64,000 bases of DNA from JBFMAI01 sp040755725 (GTDB lineage: Bacteria > Planctomycetota > Phycisphaerae > UBA1845 > Fen-1342), in contig JBFMAI010000011.1 in assembly GCA_040755725.1 (NCBI GenBank), forward strand, positions 1 through 64,000. Reading direction: 5' to 3'. The notes beneath the pieces were generated by a model. The model saw only the letters and a list, made by a program, of their open reading frames with translations. It did no database searches and was not told where the DNA came from. A program made the position numbers and the translations under genes. Of this stretch, positions 17,501 to 24,099 are shown piece by piece (the stretch's first letter is position 1; each line of letters begins with the position of its first letter).

Positions 17501-17647
17501 CCGCGGGCGAAGATGCAACTGATCCCGGTGAACAAGCGGCGGAATAACTTCCAGGAGGTCGAGTTGCCCTGGTCCGAAGCCGTCGCCCGCCGCGAGGCCA
17601 AGCGGTGCCTGCGCTGCGATTTCCGCCAGCCGGCGGAGCAGAAGTGA
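14594..17647 (+). CDS. hydB: HydB-GltD/NfnB fusion, flavin subunit of bifurcating hydrogenase
   Basis: 1017 residues. Order: thioredoxin-like [2Fe-2S] domain (1-95, CTGGGCIASG, CLGPC); NuoF core (about 105-530) with GRGGAGFLTGLKWEF for FMN/NADH, NGDEGDPGAFMDR, and the cluster motif CGKCPPCRVGTKRM; then, in place of the usual C-terminal ferredoxin, a GltD-type module (about 540-1015) with Fer4_20 cysteines (CARVCFHTCEDKC), FAD motif IIGAGPAGLSCAYF, NAD(P) motif VVIGGGNAAIDAA and the ending FAGGDAVVGPWSVV. NuoF subunits receive or deliver NADH electrons; GltD/NfnB modules handle NAD(P)H. Two pyridine-nucleotide sites in one chain imply an enzyme linking H2, ferredoxin, NADH and perhaps NADPH. 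That coupling is inference. Confidence 0.92.
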   Translation: MNNVRTHVLVCTGGGCIASGALEVSAALRQQIERHGLADEIKVIESGCLGPCAVGPVAAVYPDGVLYQGLRPDDAPDIVEEHLLKGRVVERLVHKSPTGTAVPGLRDISFFQKQVKIVLRNCGVIDPLKIEEYIAREGYQALGKVLTEMGPDQVIAEVKKSGLRGRGGAGFLTGLKWEFTRKAAGDVKYILCNGDEGDPGAFMDRSVLEGDPHSVIEGMAIAAYAIGAHQGYAYIRAEYPLAVQRFEHALKQAREYGLLGKNIMNSGFDFDIEVRMGSGAFVCGEETALMNSIEGHRGEPRPRPPFPAQKGLWGRPSCLNNVETFANVAPIIMQGADWFAALGTEKSKGTKVFALAGAVNNTGLVEVPIGMPLGEIIYDVGGGIPGGKKFKAAQMGGPSGGCIPKEHLNVPVDYESLNELGAIMGSGGLIVMDEDTCMVDVARFFLDFVQDESCGKCPPCRVGTKRMLEIVTRICEGHGEEGDVEKLVELGQIIKDASLCGLGQTAPNPVLSTIRYFRDEYDAHIRDKHCPAGVCPALVRAPCQSACPAHVDVPGFVSLIAEKRYAEALALHRERNPFASVCARVCFHTCEDKCRRAGLDDAVAIRGLKRFMTEQEVTVQLPEVRENEANAKRKVAIIGAGPAGLSCAYFLARLGYRPKVFEAAPRPGGMLVQAIPAYRLPREELAREVRMIERLGVDIETNARLGRDFTLQDLRDQGYEAIFVGVGAPTGTKLGIPGEESEGVVDALHFLREYNIRGSVPIGKRVVVIGGGNAAIDAARTAMRLGAESVKILYRRTRAEMPAYAEEVDEAEHEGVQIAVLVAPLEIVARNGRVSGIKCRHMVLGEFDRSGRRRPVSSSEDDFVVEADQVIAAIGQTLNTQELFDGANVKLNKAGFIAADPVTRQTSLPWLFAGGDAVVGPWSVVGAIADGEKAAVGIDTFFNGKSDAFWRVEQKCDTFFDPDADPVQYPRAKMQLIPVNKRRNNFQEVELPWSEAVARREAKRCLRCDFRQPAEQK

Positions 17648-17667
17648 CCGCGCCCGACCGGCCGCCC

Positions 17668-17697
17668 GTGGCGCCGGACCTCCGGGTCCGGCGTCGG
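17668..17697 (+). repeat. Partial family B repeat (B4)
   Basis: GTGGCGCCGGACCTCCGGGT, then CCGGCGTCGG, sits in the hydB to hydA gap. It matches the right half of the copy at 42643-42694 at nearly all positions and folds as a GGACC/GGTCC hairpin. Confidence 0.6.
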
Positions 17698-17729
17698 CGA
17701 TGTGAAGATTCTTGCGAAGGAAAAACGCC

Positions 17730-19553
17730 ATGCCGAAACTGACGATTGACAACATACCGGTGGAAGTGCCCAACGGCACCAGCGTGCTGGAGGCCGCCCT
17801 GCAAGCCGGGGTCCACATCCCCACCTTGTGCTATCTCAAGAACGTGCAGGCCATCGGGGCCTGCCGCGTCTGTGTCGTCGAAATCGAGGGGGCGCGCACG
17901 CTCGTGGCCTCCTGCTCGCAGCCCGCGGTCGACGGCATGAAGGTCAAGACCAACTCCCGCCGCGTCCGCGAGGCCCGCCGCACGGTCGTCGAGTTGCTGC
18001 TGTCGGAGCACGACGGCGATTGCCAGACCTGCGACCGCAACGAAGACTGCGAGCTACAGGCGGTGGCCCGCGAGTTGGGCGTCCGGGAGGTCCACTTCCC
18101 CGGCGAAAAGGCCCGTCGCATCCGCGACGCCAGCACCCCCGCGCTCACCCGCGACACGGCCAAGTGCATCATGTGCCGCCGGTGCGTGACGGTGTGCAGC
18201 CAGGTGCAGGGGGTCGCCGCCCTGGCCCCGCAGAACCGCGGGTTCGACACCGTGATCGGCCCGGCGTTCTGCCACGATTTGGTGGACGTGGTCTGCGTGC
18301 AGTGCGGCCAGTGTGCCGCGGTGTGCCCGGTCGGGGCCATCAGCGAGAAGGACCACATCGCCGCCGTCTGGGACGCCCTGGACGACCCGAGCAAACACGT
18401 CGTCGTGCAGACCGCGCCGGCGATCCGGGCGGCCCTGGGCGAGTGCTTCGCTTATCCGCCCGGCACGCTCGTGACCGGCAAGATGGCCGCCGCCCTGCGC
18501 CGCCTCGGCTTCGACGGCGTGTTCGACACGAACTTCGCCGCCGACCTGACGATCCTGGAAGAGGGCACCGAGCTACTCATGCGCCTCAAGCAGGCCCTGG
18601 TGCCGGCGAAGGGCGCCGCCAAGGGCAAGGGGCACAAGGGCGGCGACGGCCACGACCACGAGTTCGGTCCGCTGCCCATGTTCACGAGCTGCTCGCCGGG
18701 GTGGATCAAGTTCATGGAGCACTACTACCCCGACATGACGGCGAACCTGTCCACCTGCAAGAGCCCGCAGCAGATGTTCGGCGCCGTCGCCAAGACCTAC
18801 TACGCCCAGAAGATCGGCCGCAAGCCCGAGGACCTCTTCGTCGTTTCGGTCATGCCCTGCACCGCGAAGAAGTACGAGGCCGAGCGACCGGAGATGAACA
18901 GCAGCGGCGTCCGCGACGTGGACGCGGTCCTCACCACCCGGGAGCTGGCCCGCATGATCAAACAGGCCGGCATCCGCTTCGAGCAGCTCCCCGACGAAGA
19001 GATGGACGCCCCGCTCGGCCTGTCCACCGGCGCCGCGGACATCTTCGCCAACACCGGCGGCGTGATGGAGGCCGCCTTGCGGACAGCGTGGGAAATCGTC
19101 ACCGGCAAGCCGCTGCCCTTCGAGAACCTGCACGTGAAGCCCATTGAGGGGCTGGAGGGCGTCAAGGAAGCGTCGGCCAAGATCACCGGCGCGCTGCCCG
19201 AGTGGTCATTCCTCGAAGGCGCCGAACTGAAGGTCGCCGTTGCCCACGGCTTGGGCAACGCCCGCCAGGTCATCGAACGTATCCGCCGCGGTGAGGCCAC
19301 GTACCACTTTGTGGAGATCATGACCTGCCCCGGCGGGTGCATCGGCGGCGGCGGGCAGCCGCGGCTGACCACCGACGAGCACCGCAAGGCCCGCATCGCG
19401 GCGATCTACCGCGAGGACGAGGGCAAAAAGCTGCGCAAATCGCACGAGAACCCGGCGATCAAGCAGCTTTACGACGAGTTCCTGGGCCAGCCGCTCGGCG
19501 AGAAGTCGCACCACCTGCTGCACACGCGGTACACCGAACGGACGCGGGTGTAG
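17730..19553 (+). CDS. hydA: Catalytic [FeFe]-hydrogenase subunit HydA/HndD
   Basis: 607 residues from ATG 17730 (TTG 17712 is in frame). N-terminal [2Fe-2S] domain, a His/Cys cluster motif (HDGDCQTCDRNEDC), two [4Fe-4S] motifs (CIMCRRCVTVC, CVQCGQCAAVC), the H-cluster domain and a C-terminal small-subunit-like domain. H-cluster motifs are FTSCSPGWIKF, VMPCTAKKYEAE and EIMTCPGGCIGGGG, so motifs 2 and 3 are canonical. In motif 1 the second cysteine of TSCCP is serine; I believe this variant occurs in multimeric NAD-linked enzymes but could not check it. A lysine/glycine/histidine-rich loop (KGAAKGKGHKGGDGHDH) interrupts the domain near residue 300. It catalyses reversible H2 oxidation. Confidence 0.94.
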   Translation: MPKLTIDNIPVEVPNGTSVLEAALQAGVHIPTLCYLKNVQAIGACRVCVVEIEGARTLVASCSQPAVDGMKVKTNSRRVREARRTVVELLLSEHDGDCQTCDRNEDCELQAVARELGVREVHFPGEKARRIRDASTPALTRDTAKCIMCRRCVTVCSQVQGVAALAPQNRGFDTVIGPAFCHDLVDVVCVQCGQCAAVCPVGAISEKDHIAAVWDALDDPSKHVVVQTAPAIRAALGECFAYPPGTLVTGKMAAALRRLGFDGVFDTNFAADLTILEEGTELLMRLKQALVPAKGAAKGKGHKGGDGHDHEFGPLPMFTSCSPGWIKFMEHYYPDMTANLSTCKSPQQMFGAVAKTYYAQKIGRKPEDLFVVSVMPCTAKKYEAERPEMNSSGVRDVDAVLTTRELARMIKQAGIRFEQLPDEEMDAPLGLSTGAADIFANTGGVMEAALRTAWEIVTGKPLPFENLHVKPIEGLEGVKEASAKITGALPEWSFLEGAELKVAVAHGLGNARQVIERIRRGEATYHFVEIMTCPGGCIGGGGQPRLTTDEHRKARIAAIYREDEGKKLRKSHENPAIKQLYDEFLGQPLGEKSHHLLHTRYTERTRV

Positions 19554-19564
19554 CGGGAGAAGGG

Positions 19565-19626
19565 GCCCAGGGGTCGAGGCGCCAAGAGGTCCAGGGCGAC
19601 CGCTTGACCGCCTCGACCCGTTGGCC
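19565..19626. repeat. Inverted array G5 after hydA
   Basis: GGCCCAGGGGTCGAGGCGCC on the left faces CCGCCTCGACCCGTTGGCC on the right. It lies in the 86-base gap between hydA and the receiver gene. Confidence 0.65.
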
Positions 19627-19639
19627 ACAATCAGAGATC

Positions 19640-20056
19640 GTGAACTCACCGCCACTCATCCTGCTCATCGACGACGACCCCGACTTCCTCGACATCAATC
19701 GCCGGGTGCTCGAGGCCGCCGGGTATCGTGTGGCGGCGTTCACGGACGCGAAGTCGGCCTTGGCGAGCATGGCCGCCGAGAAACCGGCCCTGATCATGTC
19801 CGACCTGATGATGGCGAACCTGGATTCGGGCTTCTCCCTGTGCAAGCAGATCAAGGACGACCCGCGGCTGGCCGACGTGCCGATCATTCTGGCCACCGCG
19901 GCGTCGAGCCAGCTCGGCTTGGACTTTCGCCCCCGCATGCCCGAAGACCTGGCCGCGATGAAGATCGACGCCTATTTCGACAAGCCGATCCCGCCCAAGA
20001 CCCTGCTGGCCAAGGTTGCGGAGCTGCTGTCCCGATCCACACCGTCGCCCGGCTGA
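19640..20056 (+). CDS. Response regulator receiver closing the hydrogenase locus
   Basis: 138 residues from GTG 19640, the first start codon after array G5. It is a single receiver domain: LLIDDDPDFLDIN, phospho-acceptor Asp in ALIMSDLMM, and Lys in YFDKPI. After the Asp it shares DSGFSLCKQIK with the receiver at 2240 (DAGFSLCYHIK), an unusual signature that marks the two as paralogues. There is no output domain, so it presumably acts on a partner protein such as one of the locus kinases or the PilZ-receiver protein encoded convergently at 20097-21227. Confidence 0.85.
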   Translation: MNSPPLILLIDDDPDFLDINRRVLEAAGYRVAAFTDAKSALASMAAEKPALIMSDLMMANLDSGFSLCKQIKDDPRLADVPIILATAASSQLGLDFRPRMPEDLAAMKIDAYFDKPIPPKTLLAKVAELLSRSTPSPG

Positions 20057-20096
20057 GCCCCCACACTCCGGAGGTCTCCGTCCCCCACGGGCGGCC

Positions 20097-21227
20097 TTAC
20101 GGCTCGGCCGTGTCGAGGGACCACTCGGGCAGGTCGTCGATCGCGGTCTTCTTGTCGGTGGTACTGGAGTCGCCGGCCGTCGCCGGCCGGGCGGCCATGC
20201 ACAGGCGGATCAAGTCCGTCAACTTGAGGCGAATGGCGTCGCGCGTTTCACCCCGCTTGATGGCCCGCTCCAGGACGACGGCGGCGTCGGTGATGGCGCC
20301 GAACCCGACGCCGGCCGCCTCGCCCTTCAGGGCCCGCGCCTCGCGCTCCAGGTCCGCCATGTTCTCCTCCCCGAACGCCGCCTCCATGCGTCCGATCCGC
20401 TCCGTCAAGTCCTTGACGAAGCCGTCGATGAGGTCGGTCATGCCGGGGTCGCCGAGCAGCGCGCTGACCAGCGGCTCGGGTTTGTTGCGGTTCACGACGT
20501 CCGCCAGCGACTCGCGCGATAGGGGCTTGGCCAGAAAATCGTCGCACCCCGCGGCCAGGCACTGCTTCCGGTCCTCGGGATCGTCCAGCGCCGACACCGC
20601 GACGATCGCGCGGACGTACCCCTTGGCGCGGAGCATGCGGACGGCGGACAGGCCGTCGAGCCGGGGCATCTCGAGGTCCATCAGGATCAGGTCGTACGTG
20701 TCCGCCAGGGCCCGCTCCACCGCCTCCACCCCGTCGCCCACGCAGGTCAGGTCGACGTTCATCGTGCTCAGCAGGTGCTCGTAAAGCTTCTGCGACACGG
20801 GGCTGTCGTCGACCGCCAGGATGCGTGAACGCGTCGCCGCCGCCGCGAACGACGCCGGGTCGATCGGCCGGTCGAAGCGCACGAAGACCTCGTGGACGCC
20901 GTTGGTCCCCGGTAGGTAGCGGCAACCCGCCACCTTGCCGCTGACCGTCTGCCAGTTGTTGCGGACAGTGACGAGGTTGACGCGGCACACGCAGTCGGTG
21001 TGGACGAGCGACCCGGTCAGGAAGTAGACCCCGTGCGGCCCCAGCTTCCGCGTGGGGACGACGAGGGCGTGGGTGGCTTCGCGTGAAACATCCAGCTCGA
21101 CGCGCAATCCCGGAATCCGGTACGAAAAGAAGGGCGAGCCGCCGCCGTTCGTCGTCCGCGCGTCCTGGGCGTCCAGCTCCGTGAGCAGACGCTGGAGGGT
21201 GGCGTCATCCAGGCGGACTTTGCGCAT
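20097..21227 (-). CDS. PilZ-like/receiver/HPt-like signalling protein
   Basis: 376 residues. Residues 1-130 look like a PilZ-type beta-barrel (SYRIPGLRVELDV, TGSLVHTDCVCRVNL), though the RxxxR c-di-GMP motif is not clear. A receiver (about 135-255) has VDDSPVSQKLYEH, phospho-acceptor Asp in LILMDLEMPRLDG, and Lys in FLAKPL. The C-terminal 110 residues match an HPt helix bundle, but the AHTLKG-type site reads EARALKGEAAG, so the phosphorylatable histidine is arginine. The third domain therefore probably binds rather than relays phosphate. It converges on the receiver at 19640 and may be part of the same network. Confidence 0.75.
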   Translation of the reverse strand: MRKVRLDDATLQRLLTELDAQDARTTNGGGSPFFSYRIPGLRVELDVSREATHALVVPTRKLGPHGVYFLTGSLVHTDCVCRVNLVTVRNNWQTVSGKVAGCRYLPGTNGVHEVFVRFDRPIDPASFAAAATRSRILAVDDSPVSQKLYEHLLSTMNVDLTCVGDGVEAVERALADTYDLILMDLEMPRLDGLSAVRMLRAKGYVRAIVAVSALDDPEDRKQCLAAGCDDFLAKPLSRESLADVVNRNKPEPLVSALLGDPGMTDLIDGFVKDLTERIGRMEAAFGEENMADLEREARALKGEAAGVGFGAITDAAVVLERAIKRGETRDAIRLKLTDLIRLCMAARPATAGDSSTTDKKTAIDDLPEWSLDTAEP

Positions 21228-21332
21228 GGCGGGCTCACGTCCTCATTATCGGGCGCGCGGGGCGGGCCGATGAGGCTCCCGCGCTGCCCCATACGGGCGT
21301 ATCGGGTTCTTTCGGAAGCCGGTCCAACACGG

Positions 21333-21358
21333 CGGCCAACGGCCGGTGCGGAGCCCGG
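21333..21358 (+). repeat. Repeat family C copy
   Basis: CGGCCAACGGCCGGTGCGGA followed by GCCCGG. The core GGCCGGTGCGGAGCCCGG is identical at 42616-42633. Confidence 0.7.
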
Positions 21359-21480
21359 TCGCCAAAGGCGACTCGCCGTGGCGAGCCGCTACGTTTGGTT
21401 GTGGCGACAGGCCGCGCCGTGCCCCTGTGGTGAGGCCTCCGGGGCGACAGAGCCGGCCAAGCGAATGACAGGATGCTTGG

Positions 21481-21510
21481 CCCCGCACTGGCGTGCGGGG
21501 TTCCGATCGG
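21481..21510 (-). repeat. Repeat family E copy E1
   Basis: CCCCGCACTGGCGTGCGGGG is a perfect eight-pair hairpin with a four-base loop, followed by TTCCGATCGG. The inverted copy is at 31117-31149 and a divergent one at 61081-61106. It lies about 50 bases past the transaldolase stop and could act as its transcript end, though no T-run follows. Confidence 0.7.
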
Positions 21511-21556
21511 CCGGCGTAAATGAGAGAGGTTTGTCGGGTAGCCCTCGCGCGCCGGG

Positions 21557-22672
21557 TCACGCCGGCTGTTGCAGGGCCGCCCGCTTGGCGTCCAGGTCCG
21601 CCAGCAGCCGGTCGTAGGACGCCGTGAACGCCCGCACACCTTCTTCCAAAAGCGTCCCCGTCACCCAGTCCATGTCGACCTTGAGCCCGGCGAGCTCGTG
21701 CAGCACCCGCTCCGCGTCGCCGAGGTCCCGCTCGACGGTCTGGGCCGTGACGGCGTGATCGCGGATGGCCTCCAGCGTCTCGGGCGGCACGGTGTTCACG
21801 GTATTTACGCCGATCAGCGGGTCGACGTACTTGGTGTCCGGGTAGGCGGGGTTCTTGGTGCTGGTGCTGGCCCACAGCGGTCGCTGGGGGCGGGCGCCGG
21901 CGGCGCGGAACGGCTCGAAACGCGGCCCTTCGAAAACGGCCTTGTAACGCGCGTAGGCCAGTTTCGCGCACGCCACCGCCGTCAGCCCGTACAGCGGCTC
22001 CAGGTGCGGTTCACCGTGCTCGACCCGGTGGTCGAGGATTTTGTCGACCAGCGTGTCGATGCGGCTGACGAAGAACGAGGCAACCGAGGAGACCAGGCCC
22101 AGCGGCCGGCCGGTGTGTTGCAGCCGGCGCAGCCCCTCCAGGTACGCGTCGATCACCCGCTCATACATCGCCAGCGAGAAGATCAGCGTGACATTGACGT
22201 TGATCCCCTCGCCAATCAGCGTCGAGATCGCCGGCAACCCGGCTTCCGTCCCGGGCACCTTGATCATGACGTTGGGCCGGCGGAGCGTGGTGAACAGGCG
22301 GCGGGCCTCGGCGATGGTGCCGTCGGCGTCGTGGGCGAGCCGCGGGCTGACTTCGAGACTCACGAAGCCGTCGCGGCCGTGCGTTTCGTTGTACACAGCG
22401 CGCAGGCAGTCGGCCGCCTCGGCCACGTCGCCCAAGGCCAGGGCCTCGTAGGTCTCCTGCGCGCTGCGGCCGTCGCGCGACAAGGCGCGAATATCGTCGT
22501 CATAGAGCGTGCTGCCGGCGATGGCTTTGTGGAAGATCGTCGGATTCGACGTGACCCCGGTGAGGCCCTCCGCCACCAGCTCCCCGAGTCTCCCGGAGCG
22601 AATGAGGTCGCGGCGAATGTAGTCCAGCCAGAGGGCCTGGCCCAGCGCAGTGATTTGTCGTATTCGGTTCAT
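21557..22672 (-). CDS. tal: Transaldolase
   Basis: 371 residues. Transaldolase moves a dihydroxyacetone unit between sugar phosphates in the non-oxidative pentose phosphate pathway. The Schiff-base lysine is in NVMIKVPGTEAGL; GVTSNPTIFHKAI, FSLEVSP-like VSLEVSPRLAHD, and STSTKNPAYPDTKYV are typical of the longer (about 360 residue) bacterial type. Start is the ATG at 22672. A gap of about 80 bases separates it from the crotonase gene upstream. Confidence 0.93.
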   Translation of the reverse strand: MNRIRQITALGQALWLDYIRRDLIRSGRLGELVAEGLTGVTSNPTIFHKAIAGSTLYDDDIRALSRDGRSAQETYEALALGDVAEAADCLRAVYNETHGRDGFVSLEVSPRLAHDADGTIAEARRLFTTLRRPNVMIKVPGTEAGLPAISTLIGEGINVNVTLIFSLAMYERVIDAYLEGLRRLQHTGRPLGLVSSVASFFVSRIDTLVDKILDHRVEHGEPHLEPLYGLTAVACAKLAYARYKAVFEGPRFEPFRAAGARPQRPLWASTSTKNPAYPDTKYVDPLIGVNTVNTVPPETLEAIRDHAVTAQTVERDLGDAERVLHELAGLKVDMDWVTGTLLEEGVRAFTASYDRLLADLDAKRAALQQPA

Positions 22673-22753
22673 CGTGTTCCCGTGCGAAGGCCGGCCCGTT
22701 CCGCGGGCGGCGCGCTGGGTCGGATTATAGCCGTGCCCCCCGCGCGTGCCGAG

Positions 22754-23599
22754 TCACCTGTCCAAGAACCGCTGTACGCCGCGGCGGGCTTCGTCCGAAA
22801 CGTGAATGTCCGCCGACCACGGTGCCGCGGCGGCGCGCTCGCCCTGCGGCCCCGACGGCGGTGCCGGGTCGGCCTCCGCCGTCCTGCAACGTGGGAGGGC
22901 GAGGCTCTTGCCGAGCCGCGGCTCGCCCGCCTGTCCGTGGTGCCATGTCGTTGAGTATCCGTGCAACAGCGCGGCCTTGGTGTCGCGGACAGCGGCCGGC
23001 GGGTGCCCGGCGAGGAGGCCCGCGTACTGCCGCGCGCGTGTCAGCACCGCGTCGTCGGTGGCCACTTCATCCGCCAGGCCGAGTTCCAAGGCGCGGGCGG
23101 CGGGCACGAGTTCTCCAGTTAGCAGCAGATAGCGGGCCGTTCGTTCCGCGACGCAGCGGAGCAGGTAGGGGAGCACGATCGGGGCCACCAGCCCGTGACG
23201 GACCCCCGGGTAACCGATCGTCGCCGACGCCGCCATCACCACCACATCACACACGGTCACCAGAGCGGCACCCCCGGCGGCCGCCGGCCCGTTCACCGCG
23301 GCCACCACCGGCCTGGGGCAGCGGTCGATGGTGTCCAGGAGCATTCGAAATGCCGAGATGTCCGGTTCGTACGATTGCGCCGGGTTGCCGGCGAGTTCCT
23401 GGAGGTCCAGTCCGGCGCAGAAGGCCGGCGGCGCACCGGTCAGCACCACGCAACGCACGTCGGCGTCCCGGGCCGCGGCCGCGAATACGTCCGTCAACTT
23501 CCCGAGCAGCTCGTGCGAAAGGGCGTTACGGCGCTCCGGTCGGTGCAGCGCGAGTTCGAGAATCGCGCCAGCGCGGCCGATGTGCAACGGCGGCGTCAT
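22754..23599 (-). CDS. Enoyl-CoA hydratase/isomerase family protein
   Basis: 281 residues; the start ATG overlaps the stop of the upstream lipoprotein gene. The crotonase fold is shown by LHRPERRNALS, the first oxyanion loop AFCAGLDLQEL and the second GPAAAGGAALV. The usual Glu after the second loop is not evident (GYPGVRHGLVAP), so the exact reaction is not predicted. Residues about 222-264 (QAGEPRLGKSLALPRC and a proline/alanine-rich run) come from a family D repeat read in frame; the family's normal ending (SADIHVSDEARRGVQRFLD) resumes after it. The insert is near the C-terminal helices, where crotonases assemble trimers. Confidence 0.82.
   Translation of the reverse strand: MTPPLHIGRAGAILELALHRPERRNALSHELLGKLTDVFAAAARDADVRCVVLTGAPPAFCAGLDLQELAGNPAQSYEPDISAFRMLLDTIDRCPRPVVAAVNGPAAAGGAALVTVCDVVVMAASATIGYPGVRHGLVAPIVLPYLLRCVAERTARYLLLTGELVPAARALELGLADEVATDDAVLTRARQYAGLLAGHPPAAVRDTKAALLHGYSTTWHHGQAGEPRLGKSLALPRCRTAEADPAPPSGPQGERAAAAPWSADIHVSDEARRGVQRFLDR
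22890..22931 (+). repeat. Repeat family D copy D2, inside the crotonase gene
   Basis: GTGGGAGGGCGAGGCTCTTG then CCGAGCCGCGGCTCGCCCG. It is a shortened form of the elements at 9464-9541 and 45474-45533 and is read in frame on the minus strand. Confidence 0.7.
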
Positions 23600-24099
23600 G
23601 GGGCGTGTCCGATCGACATCGTGTGCGGCGTGTTCAGCCCGCGGGCGATCTGCTCGGCGCGCTGCGGCGAGAAATCGCCGTCGAGGATGATCCGCCCATC
23701 GCGGATGCGGCGGGTCAGCACGGGCGACAGCACCAGGCGGTCGTCGATCACAATGGCCAGCCGGCCGCCCCAGTGCGACTGGCTCAATTCGTCGAGCGGC
23801 CCGACGGCCATCGGCCTGAACTCCACGAGCACCAGCGCCCGCCGATCGCTCCGCAGCACGCGGGCCGCCTTGACGTCCGCCTCGGTCAACACCGGCTCCT
23901 TGGCCACATACAGTGGTCGGCCGGCCTCGTCCCGCCGAGGCTCGTACCCTTCCTGTGGTTGCTCACTGGCCAGGAATAGACGCAGTGTGACCGGCTTGGG
24001 TCGCTCGGGCGGGGGGGCCTCGCGCGACCACAGCGCGCAGCCGGTCACCAGCAGCAGCGCCACGCAACCCGCTTGTCGCGCGATGCGGCCCGAGGTCAT
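23596..24099 (-). CDS. SecD P1-head-like lipoprotein
   Basis: 167 residues from the ATG at 24099. The N-terminus has a short hydrophobic segment and lipobox (VALLLVTGCALW), so a membrane-anchored lipoprotein is expected. The C-terminal half (WGGRLAIVIDDRLVLSPVLT, GRIILDGDFSPQRAEQIARG) resembles the periplasmic P1 head subdomain of the SecD translocase, but there are no transmembrane helices of SecD. Function is unknown; it may be an exported accessory of secretion or simply a recurrent fold. It overlaps cca at its start and the crotonase gene at its stop (both ATGA-type). Confidence 0.75.
   Translation of the reverse strand: MTSGRIARQAGCVALLLVTGCALWSREAPPPERPKPVTLRLFLASEQPQEGYEPRRDEAGRPLYVAKEPVLTEADVKAARVLRSDRRALVLVEFRPMAVGPLDELSQSHWGGRLAIVIDDRLVLSPVLTRRIRDGRIILDGDFSPQRAEQIARGLNTPHTMSIGHAP

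Larger units (their letters stand above)
21228..21556. other. 329-base gap with repeats
   Basis: No gene seen. The gap holds a family C repeat (21333-21358), the imperfect hairpin GGCGACTCGCCGTGGCGAGCC beginning at 21367, and a family E hairpin (21481-21510). It separates the signalling gene from transaldolase, both on the minus strand. Confidence 0.6.

Noticed and set aside
16265..17824. 519-codon antisense frame over the GltD part of hydB
   Set aside because: Same reasons; the sense strand has unambiguous FAD and NAD(P) motifs.
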